NCBI GenBank assembly: GCA_015485235.1
Contig: WFTX01000136.1
Coordinates: forward strand, 1 to 9,546
Direction: 5' to 3'
Source of the DNA: Nitrospirota bacterium
GTDB taxonomy: Bacteria; Nitrospirota; Thermodesulfovibrionia; Thermodesulfovibrionales; JdFR-85
Length of the DNA: 9,546 nt
Part shown: piece after piece, positions 1-7,525 of the stretch
Position numbering within the stretch: position 1 is the stretch's first letter
How the letters are laid out: the number at the start of each line of letters is the position of its first letter
The notes under the pieces: generated by a model
Database searches by the model: none
What the model was told of the DNA's origin: nothing
The model's input: the letters and a program-made list of their open reading frames with translations, nothing else
Made by a program: the position numbers and the translations under genes

Positions 1-1
1 C

Positions 2-760
2 GCATATATAGAGAAAGCCATGAAGCTCAAGAAGAAGATAAAGGGTGCTATGATCTACCCTGCAGTCGTTACGACAATTGCAGTAGCGGTCATCGCAGTT
101 ATCATGATCTTCGTGGTTCCAACCTTTGCAAAAATGTTTGCACAGTTAGGCGGAGTACTACCCTTACCTACGAGGATAATAATGGCCATGAGCAACTTCC
201 TGGCAGGAACAGGTGGACTGATCCTCCTTGGATCTATTATCTTTATTGTGATAGCGATTGTGCAGATAAGAAGAACGAACAGGGGCAAGTATGTCATCGA
301 CAATATACTGCTCAGGCTTCCCATATTCGGCATGCTTCTCCGGAAGGCCGCCATCGCCAAGTTCACCCGGACATTGGGAACCCTTGTAAGCAGCGGTGTA
401 CCCATCCTTGACGGTCTGGAGATAACAGCAAAGACCGCAGGGAACAAGGTGATAGAAAAGGCCATCTTTGAGGTAAGGACAGCCGTCTCTGAAGGCAAGA
501 CGATCTCTGAACCTCTCATGAAGGCAAAGGTCTTCCCTCCCATGGTGAACCATATGATAGCTGTTGGTGAATCAACGGGTGCTCTGGACGCAATGCTTTC
601 AAAGATAGCCGACTTCTATGATGATGAGGTGGATGCTGCGGTCTCGAACCTCACATCCATGATTGAGCCGCTTCTCATGGTCTTTCTTGGCGGCTCGGTG
701 GGTTTCATTGTGGTTTCCATGTATCTGCCTATCTTCAAGCTGATAACTCTCATTAAATAA
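2..760 (+). CDS. pilC: Type IV pilus inner-membrane platform protein PilC (5' partial)
   Basis: The reading frame is open to the left edge, so this is the C-terminal part (about 250 residues) of a protein that is normally near 400 residues. An internal ATG at 20 is not the true start: the in-frame residues before it (AYIEKA) continue the conserved segment leading into KLKKKIKGAMIYPAVV. The visible part holds one hydrophobic segment right after that motif, a second one about 45 residues later, the second T2SSF/GspF cytoplasmic domain (TRTLGTLVSSGVPILDGL, then VGESTGALDAML), and a C-terminal membrane segment near the end. In the family, PilC sits in the inner membrane and couples the PilB/PilT motor ATPases to pilus assembly and retraction. 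GspF of type II secretion is the main alternative, but the pilSR genes directly downstream favour PilC. Confidence 0.93.
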   Translation, partial: AYIEKAMKLKKKIKGAMIYPAVVTTIAVAVIAVIMIFVVPTFAKMFAQLGGVLPLPTRIIMAMSNFLAGTGGLILLGSIIFIVIAIVQIRRTNRGKYVIDNILLRLPIFGMLLRKAAIAKFTRTLGTLVSSGVPILDGLEITAKTAGNKVIEKAIFEVRTAVSEGKTISEPLMKAKVFPPMVNHMIAVGESTGALDAMLSKIADFYDDEVDAAVSNLTSMIEPLLMVFLGGSVGFIVVSMYLPIFKLITLIK

Positions 761-847
761 ACATTTCCAGGGGAAAGGGTAAAGGGGGATTTGATCAGTG
801 AAGATACAGGTATGACCATCTCTATTTATCCTTGACCTCTGACTCAT

Positions 848-2452
848 ATGAATACAGAAGACTTTAAAAAAAAGGTGCGTTCATTCCTTGTTGTCAGGCT
901 TGTATTCATAACTGTACTCCTTGGAAGTATACTTTACTTCAGGCTCCATATCAGACAGTTCCAGGCCTCGAACCACCTCCTTGCCGGAATACTGCTCCTC
1001 TATCTGATCCCCCTGGGCTTTTCAGTCTTCTATGGACGGTGGAAGATACAACCAAGGAACCTGAAGAGACTCTCCTACCTCCAGTTTCTACTTGACTCGG
1101 TACTCGTAATAGGCCTTATACTGATAACAGGGGGAATTGAGAGCTGGTTCTCCTTTCTGTTGATCCTTATCACAATGTCGGCATCAGTCGTCCTGGGGAA
1201 GAGGGCAGGTTATATCTTCGCAACCCTGAACGGAATCCTTTACGGCACGATCCTTGACCTCCAGTACTATGGAATAATCCCGATCAGCTATAATCCGGAA
1301 TTCAACGAGAGGGCCTTCTTTTATAACATTTTCATAAACATATTCGGCCTCTACCTGACTGCATACCTGATGTCCTATCTTGTAACAAGGCTTGAAAAGA
1401 CATCGGCTACCCTGGAAAAGCGGGATACCGATCTCAGGGAACTGTCGAGATTCCATTCAGAGGTTATAGAAAACATCCCCAGCGGACTCTTCACAACGGA
1501 CTCTGAAGGTTACATCACCCTCTTCAACCCGGCAGCCGAGCGGATCACGGGGCTCAAGAGGAAGGCCGTCCTTTCAAGGAAGATTACCGATATATTCCCC
1601 TTCCTGAGCATGCCTCCCAGGATGGGAAGGACTGAGGGCAGGATCCGGACCCGAGGTGATGAGGAGAGGTTCATCGGGATGAATATATCCATTAACAGGG
1701 ATACTCATGGAAACACAGTGGGTTTCATCGGGACATTTCAGGACCTGACAGAAATAGCCAGGATGGAGGAGGAGATCAAGAGAAAAGAGAAGCTGGCAGC
1801 CATCGGGGAACTCTCGGCAAGCATCGCCCATGAACTCAGAAATCCACTGGCCTCAATAAAGAGTTCTTTTGAAATGCTGAAGGAAGGAGGGCTTGACAAC
1901 GACTCAAGAGTCAGGCTGATGGAGATAGCCCTTACAGAGATGGACAGGCTTGACGCGATTGTCACCGATTTCCTCCTCTACAGCAACCCCCGGCCGCCCG
2001 TATTTACAGAATTCAATCTATCCCGGATAGTCGAAGAGGTTATTGCCATGGCGGAAAACCTGAAGGACGGTGTGGAAGTCATGATGCAGTCTCCTGAAAA
2101 AATCATGATGAGGGGAGATGAACAGAGGATAAGACAGTTACTCTGGAACCTGACTGTAAATGCCATTGAGTCCATTAATGAAACAGGAAAAGTCATGATC
2201 AGTGTTGAAAAAGGTCCGGAAGGAACCATAATCACAATAAGAGATACGGGTGAGGGGATACCCGAGGAAATCGGTTCAAAGATATTCTACCCCTTCTTCA
2301 GCACAAGGGAGAGGGGAACAGGGCTTGGTCTTGCAATCGCGTATAGAATAGTTGAGGAGCATAATGGTAATATAAAATTCAAATCCAGACCAGGGAAGGG
2401 AACGGAATTCAGGATCACCTTCCCGGCAGTAAAGATACCGGAGCGGAAATGA
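848..2452 (+). CDS. pilS: Membrane sensor histidine kinase PilS
   Basis: This 534-residue protein begins with about six hydrophobic segments between residues 12 and 180, the polytopic input domain typical of PilS. A coiled stretch and a PAS domain follow at about 200-310 (ENIPSGLFTTDSEGYITLFN). The kinase core has the phospho-acceptor His328 in AHELRNPLASI, the N box (LLWNLTVNAIES), the G1 box (DTGEGIPEE) and the F/G2 boxes ending in GTGLGLAI, so it looks catalytically complete. It should phosphorylate PilR, whose gene overlaps its last four bases. A TGA lies in frame at 833-835, so ATG 848 is the furthest upstream ATG start, but no Shine-Dalgarno sequence is visible before it. NtrB-type kinases share this core; the membrane domain and the pilC neighbour support PilS. 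PilS is known to sense pilin in the membrane in Pseudomonas; whether that holds here is inference. Confidence 0.88.
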   Translation: MNTEDFKKKVRSFLVVRLVFITVLLGSILYFRLHIRQFQASNHLLAGILLLYLIPLGFSVFYGRWKIQPRNLKRLSYLQFLLDSVLVIGLILITGGIESWFSFLLILITMSASVVLGKRAGYIFATLNGILYGTILDLQYYGIIPISYNPEFNERAFFYNIFINIFGLYLTAYLMSYLVTRLEKTSATLEKRDTDLRELSRFHSEVIENIPSGLFTTDSEGYITLFNPAAERITGLKRKAVLSRKITDIFPFLSMPPRMGRTEGRIRTRGDEERFIGMNISINRDTHGNTVGFIGTFQDLTEIARMEEEIKRKEKLAAIGELSASIAHELRNPLASIKSSFEMLKEGGLDNDSRVRLMEIALTEMDRLDAIVTDFLLYSNPRPPVFTEFNLSRIVEEVIAMAENLKDGVEVMMQSPEKIMMRGDEQRIRQLLWNLTVNAIESINETGKVMISVEKGPEGTIITIRDTGEGIPEEIGSKIFYPFFSTRERGTGLGLAIAYRIVEEHNGNIKFKSRPGKGTEFRITFPAVKIPERK

Positions 2453-3837
2453 CAAAAGGAAAGAGAGAGAAGATCCTCATAGTTGAAGATGAAAAGAGCA
2501 TGAACGAGATCCTCAGGATACTTCTTGAATCCGAGGGATATGAAACCACATCAGCCCTGGACGGGAATGAAGGAGTAGATTATATCAAAAACGACATCTT
2601 CGACTTGGTGATCACCGACATAAAGATGCCCGGGACGGACGGATTCACCGTACTCAGGACCTGCAAGGAGCTTTCCCCTGAGACACTTGTTATAATGATC
2701 ACTGCCTTTGGCACAACAGAGGATGCCATTGAGGCGATGAAGCTAGGCGCTTACGACTACATTCACAAGCCCTTCAAGATAGACGAGATCCGTATCGTAA
2801 TAAACAAGGCCCTTGAGAAAAAAAGGCTCAGGCAGGAACTGGAATTATTGAAGGAAGAGATCAAGACGACCTACCGTCTTGAAAACATAATCGGCAAGTC
2901 CCCGTCAATGCAGAAGATCCTTCACACCATTCCCAAGATAGCCCAGAGCAATTCCAATGTTCTGATAACCGGCGAGAGCGGCTCGGGGAAAGAACTTTTT
3001 GCAAGGGCGATCCACAACCTGAGTACTCGTGCTGACAGGAAGTTTGTAGCCATCAACTGTGCCACCTTTCCGGAAGGACTTCTTGAAAGTGAACTCTTCG
3101 GCTACATGAAGGGGGCCTTTACAGGGGCCACTCAGAACAAGGAAGGACTTTTCGAAGTGGCCCATGAAGGCAGTATCTTCCTGGATGAGATCGGCGAAAT
3201 GCCCTTCAATCTCCAGGCAAAACTTCTCCGGGTGCTCGAGACCGGTTCATTCAGGAGACTGGGCGGCACTGGTGATATCACTGTAGATGTACGGATTATT
3301 GCCGCCACAAACAAAGATCTTGAATCATCAATAAAGGAAGGCAGGTTCAGGGAAGATCTCTTCTACAGACTGAATGTGATCCCCGTCCGTATCCCTCCAC
3401 TGAGGGAAAGGGTTGAGGACATCCCACTCCTTATAGAGCATTTTCTCAAGAAGTTTGGTGCTGAAAGAAAGCAGATCTCTCCCGAGGCCCTCAAGATCTT
3501 CATGGGATATGACTGGAAGGGAAATGTGAGAGAACTCGAAAATATCATCGAAAGGATCGTCCTCCTGTCGGAAAGAGAAATCATACTTCCCGATGATATA
3601 CCGCCTGAGATCATGAGATCAGGCCGGGGGGAGGCTGCCCTCCCGTCATTAGGCATTGATGACTTTTCTATTGATGAAATCCTTGAAGGGATAGAGAAGG
3701 ACTACCTCGTTAAGGCACTGGAGCTCTCCGGTGGCAACAAGACAGAGGCTGCCAGACTCTTAGGGCTCACATTCCGGTCTTTCCGGCACAGGCTTCAGAA
3801 ATACGGGATCGGAAAGGATAACAACGGGGAGACCTGA
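2449..3837 (+). CDS. pilR: Sigma-54-dependent response regulator PilR
   Basis: A 462-residue NtrC-family activator with all three modules. The receiver (about 7-120) has the acidic pair in VEDE, phospho-acceptor Asp57 (VITDIKMPG), Thr85 and Lys107. The AAA+ domain (about 147-370) has Walker A GESGSGKE at 175-182, the sigma-54-contacting GAFTGA loop at 222-227, Walker B with Asp246-Glu247, and GRFREDLFYRL. The C-terminal Fis-type helix-turn-helix (about 427-455) reads NKTEAARLLGLTFRSFRHRL, close to the form seen in PilR proteins. A GGAG sequence five bases before the ATG lies inside the end of pilS, and the ATGA overlap implies translational coupling. It is expected to activate sigma-54 promoters, classically that of the pilin gene, but no pilA and no convincing -24/-12 element is visible in the window. 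Confidence 0.9.
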   Translation: MTKGKREKILIVEDEKSMNEILRILLESEGYETTSALDGNEGVDYIKNDIFDLVITDIKMPGTDGFTVLRTCKELSPETLVIMITAFGTTEDAIEAMKLGAYDYIHKPFKIDEIRIVINKALEKKRLRQELELLKEEIKTTYRLENIIGKSPSMQKILHTIPKIAQSNSNVLITGESGSGKELFARAIHNLSTRADRKFVAINCATFPEGLLESELFGYMKGAFTGATQNKEGLFEVAHEGSIFLDEIGEMPFNLQAKLLRVLETGSFRRLGGTGDITVDVRIIAATNKDLESSIKEGRFREDLFYRLNVIPVRIPPLRERVEDIPLLIEHFLKKFGAERKQISPEALKIFMGYDWKGNVRELENIIERIVLLSEREIILPDDIPPEIMRSGRGEAALPSLGIDDFSIDEILEGIEKDYLVKALELSGGNKTEAARLLGLTFRSFRHRLQKYGIGKDNNGET

Positions 3838-3847
3838 AAAGGTCCTC
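3829..3847. terminator. Hairpin at the pilR/fdhD convergent junction, possible weak terminator
   Basis: GACCT (3831-3835) and AGGTC (3840-3844) form a perfect 5-bp stem around a GAAA tetraloop. Allowing a one-base bulge, GAG 3829-3831 can pair with CTC 3845-3847 to lengthen it. The pilR stop codon lies at the loop edge and the fdhD stop begins two bases further on, so the hairpin fills the junction of the two convergent operons. No T-tract follows on either strand, so intrinsic termination is doubtful; it may instead protect 3' ends or have no role. Confidence 0.3.
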
Positions 3848-4607
3848 AGGGCTTCACTCTTTCAGGCACAGTATAGATATTAAATCTCTCCCCCCTCATA
3901 AAGCCTATCATGGTGATTCCTCTTCTTTCCGCAATCTCTATCGCCCGTGTGGTAGGTGCGGTTCTGCTTGTCACGATAGGGATACCCCACCGCGAGCACT
4001 TCTGTGCCATCTCCGACGAAAGCCTCCCGCTGACAAGGATGATCTTGTCGTTCAGATGGATATCCTCAAGGATACAGTATCCTATAGCCTTGTCAACAGC
4101 ATTATGTCTTCCGATATCCTCTGCAAGCACCAAAATCCTGTCCCCGTCGGATATTGCCGCACTATGGATACAGCCTGTCTCATTGTATAGCACCGAAGCC
4201 TTCTGGAACTCCCTGAAAATCCTCTTGAGATTCTCCCTTTCTATGGAGATTTCTCCGGTGATACTGACATCTGCTCTCTCTCTCTCATAAGTTACCCCTC
4301 CGGTACAACCTGAAGTTATGGTTCCCCCCTCGAGTTTCACCTTCCCTTCTGCCGGAATGTCAACCACGATCTCATCACCATACTCAATACTCATCCTCTC
4401 GGCGCACCAGTTTCCCTCAATGATCCCCTCTGTCATCAGGAACCCTACCACAAGTTCCCTTATCATTACCGGGCTGCAGTAAAGCTTGATTGCCTCTTCA
4501 CCGTTTATCAGGATCCTGAGTCTCTTCTCCGAAGCGACAGCATCCTTCATCCAGGTGACTGAGGTGCTGTTTACCTTCAACACCTCCCTTTTTTCGTAGC
4601 CCTTCAT
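3846..4607 (-). CDS. fdhD: Formate dehydrogenase accessory sulfurtransferase FdhD
   Basis: FdhD carries sulfur from the cysteine desulfurase IscS to the molybdenum/tungsten bis-MGD cofactor of formate dehydrogenase, which is needed for its activity. This 253-residue protein has the family signatures: SPVMIRELVVGFLMTEGII near residues 45-63, the sulfur-carrying loop TSGCTGG around Cys101, TGCIHSAA at 144-151, the strongly conserved EDIGRHNAVDK at 163-173, and SGRLSSEM at 194-200. In the E. coli protein the loop holds two cysteines (CxxC); here only Cys101 is present. The gene is last in a three-gene operon: its ATG overlaps the stop of the diguanylate cyclase gene by four bases, and GGAG lies five bases ahead of it. 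No formate dehydrogenase gene is in the window, so the client enzyme must be encoded elsewhere. Confidence 0.92.
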   Translation of the reverse strand: MKGYEKREVLKVNSTSVTWMKDAVASEKRLRILINGEEAIKLYCSPVMIRELVVGFLMTEGIIEGNWCAERMSIEYGDEIVVDIPAEGKVKLEGGTITSGCTGGVTYERERADVSITGEISIERENLKRIFREFQKASVLYNETGCIHSAAISDGDRILVLAEDIGRHNAVDKAIGYCILEDIHLNDKIILVSGRLSSEMAQKCSRWGIPIVTSRTAPTTRAIEIAERRGITMIGFMRGERFNIYTVPERVKP

Positions 4608-6370
4608 CCCTTCTCCACGGGAAGTTCGCTGAAAAGCACCACCCTGTTCCGGCCACCCTCCTTTGCCAGATATAACGCAGCATCCGCCTTCCTTATCAGA
4701 TCCTCCTTATCGATGGCATCCTGAGGAAAACAGGATATTCCTATACTCACCGTCAGGCGGGTCTTATGCCCTCCCACATCTATAACATATCTTTCCACTT
4801 TCTCCCTTATCCTCTCTGCAACCATGAAGGCATTCTCACAGTCGGTCTCAGGTAGAATTATAACAAATTCCTCCCCGCCGTATCGTGCAGCAAAGTCGAC
4901 TTTCCGGACAGAGCCCCTTATCACAGAGGCAATGGTCCGTAGAACCTCATCACCGGTCTGGTGTCCATATGTGTCATTGAACATCTTGAAGTGATCTATA
5001 TCAAGGAGGAGGAGAAAAAGCCGTCTTTTATATCTTTCCGCCCGGAGTATCTCTTCGGACAATCTTTCCTGAAACATCCGGTGATTGTGAAGTCCCGTAA
5101 GCCCGTCAGTCGTTGCCATACGTGCAAGCTCCCTCTGAAAGGATATGCTCTGAAACGCCTGGAATGCAAAGGCAAACAGAGTATCCTCATCGGATTCCGA
5201 AAAGTTCGCCTCCTTGCTGAATATGCCAAGCACTCCCTTCATACCGGCACCTGAGACAAGAGGAATATAGATAATGTTACCCACATCTCCTCCGGAAAGG
5301 ACTCTGGCCTCCTCCCCGGCCATGGAGGCCTCCTCAAGCTCTATCAACGAATTGATCCTCTCTCCCTTCATCCTCAACACCTCTTCAAGAAACTCCCGGG
5401 TAACCCTCTCACTGGTACTCACAAAGAATTCTTCACCATCGGGCGCATGAACCAGAATCGCCCCTCCATCTGCCTTCAACAGATCGGTTGCCCTCTCAAC
5501 AAACCTCCTGAGTATAATGTCGAACTCCAGTTCCGTGGTCACATACCCGATGAATTCATTCAGGATGGCAAGCTCCCTCACCACTTTCTGCTCCCGATGA
5601 AAGGAGCTTTCGAGGCTGGAAATCTTTTCTCTCAGTGTATCGGCCATCCGGTTGAAGTTGTCAGCCAGTTCAGAGAGCTCATCGTCTGTCTCAATCTTTA
5701 TGTAATGATCCAGTTCGCCGTCAGCTATCCGGTGGCTTGAACTGCTCAACATGAGCAGGGGTTTTATAATCCTCCTGTTTATCGTCCTCCTGATCAGAAA
5801 AACAACACCCACAAGCAGCACCAGCGAAAAAATGTAGAGAAGAAAGACTTTCTCCTGAGCCAGTGCGGCCCTCTTTTTGGCCTCTTCTATCTTCTTCATG
5901 TCCTCGTCCCAGTGCTTTTCAATTCTTTTCCCCAGTTCCTGGAAGAGACTCATTCTGAGGCTTTCAATATAGGGATCCCTGTCTTCAGCCCTGGCAGAAT
6001 AAAGTATCGCTGTCAACCATATGGAGAACCTGTCTAAATTCTCACGCAGGTACTGAAGCATTGCGAGTTCATCCTCGTCGAGATTGAAGTCATTGGTCTT
6101 GCCAACCAAACGGTAAAACTCCTCGTAAGCAAGGTTTGTCTCGGTCCGTTTATGATCGTCTGGAGAGGCAAGGAATTCCCTCAGGGAATGTTCCAGATTA
6201 TTCAGTGATGTTTTAAGTCCTGTCATAAAGTCCAGTTTCTTGGAAAAGTCGGCAAGTTCCTCCGTGGTTGAATGAATATACCTGTTTGCGGTCCAGGTAA
6301 CCAGAAACAACCCTATAAAGAGGAGCACAAGCCCTGTGGAAAAGAGATCAAACTTTCTCTTGATATTCAT
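4604..6370 (-). CDS. Membrane diguanylate cyclase with HAMP, GAF and GGDEF domains
   Basis: The protein has 588 residues. A membrane segment at about 10-29, a mostly helical periplasmic region of some 145 residues (about 30-174), a second membrane segment (about 175-193), a HAMP linker (about 194-248, with IKPLLML and a following DDELSELADNFNRMADTL), a GAF-like domain (about 280-412) and a GGDEF domain (about 415-585) follow in order. The active-site motif is GGEEF at 498-502, which is catalytically competent in this family. An RxxD (Arg489-Asp492) sits exactly five residues before it, the position of the inhibitory I-site that binds product c-di-GMP. It should therefore make c-di-GMP from two GTP at the inner membrane, with feedback inhibition. 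No EAL or HD-GYP domain is present. The periplasmic region resembles four-helix-bundle sensors, but I cannot name the ligand. It is the middle gene of the operon, overlapping both neighbours by ATGA. Confidence 0.9.
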   Translation of the reverse strand: MNIKRKFDLFSTGLVLLFIGLFLVTWTANRYIHSTTEELADFSKKLDFMTGLKTSLNNLEHSLREFLASPDDHKRTETNLAYEEFYRLVGKTNDFNLDEDELAMLQYLRENLDRFSIWLTAILYSARAEDRDPYIESLRMSLFQELGKRIEKHWDEDMKKIEEAKKRAALAQEKVFLLYIFSLVLLVGVVFLIRRTINRRIIKPLLMLSSSSHRIADGELDHYIKIETDDELSELADNFNRMADTLREKISSLESSFHREQKVVRELAILNEFIGYVTTELEFDIILRRFVERATDLLKADGGAILVHAPDGEEFFVSTSERVTREFLEEVLRMKGERINSLIELEEASMAGEEARVLSGGDVGNIIYIPLVSGAGMKGVLGIFSKEANFSESDEDTLFAFAFQAFQSISFQRELARMATTDGLTGLHNHRMFQERLSEEILRAERYKRRLFLLLLDIDHFKMFNDTYGHQTGDEVLRTIASVIRGSVRKVDFAARYGGEEFVIILPETDCENAFMVAERIREKVERYVIDVGGHKTRLTVSIGISCFPQDAIDKEDLIRKADAALYLAKEGGRNRVVLFSELPVEKG

Positions 6371-6915
6371 CCCGAGCCCTCTATCCTCCGTCTGGCTATC
6401 TCAAAGAAGCCGGGGATCTTCAGGTCAATCCATGTCTTCCCGTCGGCATACCCAAAGAGCATCTCATAAAAACCCTCTACGGGGATCTTGATCACCTCAA
6501 TATCCTCCACGTCATCCAGCCTTTGTTCGCGATGGTACTCAACATCCCTTGCAAGAAAAACAGTAAGAGTTTCGGTAGATGAGCCCGACGTGAGGGGGCC
6601 TTCCATCAGGAAGACAAGCTCTTTCGCCAGATATCCCGTCTCCTCAAGCAATTCCCTGCGGGCCACTTCCTCAAGGGGTTCTTCCCTGTCATTAAGCCCG
6701 GCCGGGAATTCTACAACATATTTTTCAACAGGTGGACGAAACTGTCTGACAAGTATGAGGTTGCCATCACGGGTGAAGGGAACAATGGCTACTATTCCTC
6801 GCACGCCTCTCCGCTGAAAGGCCTCCCAGTCATAACACCTCCCGAACCTGTCCTCATATCTAAGTTGAAGGCACCGGAGAAACCTCCCCTCCCACAAGAC
6901 CTTCTTCTCAAGCAC
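6367..6915 (-). CDS. Nudix hydrolase, ADP-ribose pyrophosphatase-like
   Basis: A 182-residue Nudix protein. The complete Nudix box spans residues 73-95 (Gly73, Glu79, then REllEETGY at 87-95), and the preceding VEFPAG is typical of the ADP-ribose pyrophosphatase subgroup, as is FRPPVEKYVVEFP. These enzymes split ADP-ribose or other nucleoside diphosphates with Mg2+; the true substrate cannot be read from sequence. The start chosen is GTG, preceded by AAAAAGGG seven bases upstream. The frame stays open upstream and encodes a plausible extension (VTIKKGPK), but no ATG, GTG or TTG lies there, only a CTG about 30 bases earlier, so a slightly longer protein is possible. It is the first gene of the Nudix-GGDEF-fdhD operon and overlaps the next gene by four bases. 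Confidence 0.88.
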   Translation of the reverse strand: MLEKKVLWEGRFLRCLQLRYEDRFGRCYDWEAFQRRGVRGIVAIVPFTRDGNLILVRQFRPPVEKYVVEFPAGLNDREEPLEEVARRELLEETGYLAKELVFLMEGPLTSGSSTETLTVFLARDVEYHREQRLDDVEDIEVIKIPVEGFYEMLFGYADGKTWIDLKIPGFFEIARRRIEGSG

Positions 6916-7144
6916 TTTAGGACCCTTTTTGATAGTGACCTCCAGACAAACAACAGTACCGGGAAAGACGTTCCAGTAGAATATCCCTACACCTGTTACT
7001 CCCCCTTTAATTTATATAATCGACCAATTCTGATCTTTCTTTAACAGAAGAGGGTGGAGCAGCGCGGAGACTGCAAACAACCCGAATCCGGATTTACATA
7101 ACATGCCCCGCCCTACCCCCGTTCTTCTTGAACCTGGCCGATCC
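6916..7144. other. Intergenic region between the HIT gene and the Nudix operon
   Basis: This 229-base spacer lies between the end of the hisI-hisE-HIT operon and the start of the Nudix operon, both on the minus strand. It holds the sigma-28-like promoter candidate and the Nudix ribosome binding site. I see no convincing terminator for the upstream operon: GTTC/GAAC around 7121-7133 gives only a 4-bp stem without a T-tract, and TTCTG/CAGAA at 7028-7049 a 5-bp stem with a 12-base loop. A perfect 10-base palindrome, AATCCGGATT, lies at 7085-7094. A plus-strand frame crossing into the HIT and hisE genes is their antisense shadow, not a gene. Confidence 0.6.
7017..7043 (-). promoter_or_regulatory. 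Sigma-28 (FliA)-like promoter candidate for the Nudix-GGDEF-fdhD operon
   Basis: On the minus strand, TAAAGAAA (7043-7036) is followed by exactly 11 bases and then GTCGATTA (7024-7017). The E. coli flagellar sigma-28 consensus is TAAAGTTT-N11-GCCGATAA: the -35 part matches at the first five positions and the -10 part at six of eight, with exact spacing. Transcription would start near 7010, giving a leader of about 95 bases before the GTG of the Nudix gene. An AT-rich stretch at 7010-7018 (TATATAAAT on the minus strand) overlaps, and an ordinary sigma-70 -10 element could lie there, but no suitable -35 goes with it. No flagellar gene is in the window, so this rests on the match and its position alone. 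Confidence 0.35.
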
Positions 7145-7486
7145 TCAGCCTGGCGGCCATCCCATCGTCCGGCCTCCGAGGAGATGAAGGTGGATATGAA
7201 AAACGGTCTGGCCTGCCTCCCTGTTACAGTTCATCACCAGACGGAACCCCCTCCCGGCAATCTCTCTCTCACTGGCGATCCGGTTTGCCACACTGAAAAG
7301 ATGACCAAGCAATTCGCCGTCTCCTTCTTCAATCTCAAGGACGGTGGGAATATGCTTCCGGGGGACGATCAGAATATGGACCGGAGCCTGGGGATTGATA
7401 TCTTCAAAGGCCACCGCTTTTTCATCCTGATACACGATCTTTGCCGGTATCTCACCACTGGCAATCTTGCAGAATATACAATCCAT
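7145..7486 (-). CDS. HIT-family (HinT-like) nucleotide-binding protein
   Basis: The product is 113 residues, the usual HinT length. It begins DCIFCKIASGEIP, carries the conserved FEDINPQAPVHILIVP region at about 27-42, the histidine triad HIHLHLL at 97-103 and the typical C-terminus GWPPG. HIT proteins of this branch hydrolyse nucleoside phosphoramidates or acyl-AMP; the cellular substrate is unknown. An in-frame GTG six bases upstream (7490-7492) would add two residues, but it touches the ribosome binding site ACGGAGGT directly, whereas the ATG at 7484-7486 has the ideal seven-base spacing, so ATG is chosen. It is the last gene of the hisI-hisE operon, 39 bases after hisE. A two-cysteine N-terminus (Cys3, Cys6) is present, as in zinc-binding HIT proteins. 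Confidence 0.92.
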   Translation of the reverse strand: MDCIFCKIASGEIPAKIVYQDEKAVAFEDINPQAPVHILIVPRKHIPTVLEIEEGDGELLGHLFSVANRIASEREIAGRGFRLVMNCNREAGQTVFHIHLHLLGGRTMGWPPG

Positions 7487-7493
7487 GGACACA

Positions 7494-7498
7494 CCTCC
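7494..7498 (-). promoter_or_regulatory. Ribosome binding site deciding the HIT start
   Basis: GGAGG on the minus strand lies seven bases before the ATG at 7486 but only one base before the GTG at 7492, which makes the ATG the far better initiation codon. Confidence 0.8.
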
Positions 7499-7525
7499 GT
7501 TCAGAGATTACAGGCCACCCGTGAC

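Noticed and set aside
791..828. TTGATC and TATTTA as a promoter for pilS
   Set aside because: The spacing between them is far too long for a sigma-70 promoter, and neither is paired with a good partner at 16-18 bases.
7121..7133. Inverted repeat GTTC-TTCTT-GAAC just after the HIT stop as a terminator
   Set aside because: The stem is only four base pairs and the downstream minus-strand sequence is G-rich, not a T-tract.
7459..7475. TGGC...TTGC resembling a sigma-54 -24/-12 promoter
   Set aside because: The spacing between the GG and GC elements is too short, it lies inside the HIT gene, and no gene on that strand follows.
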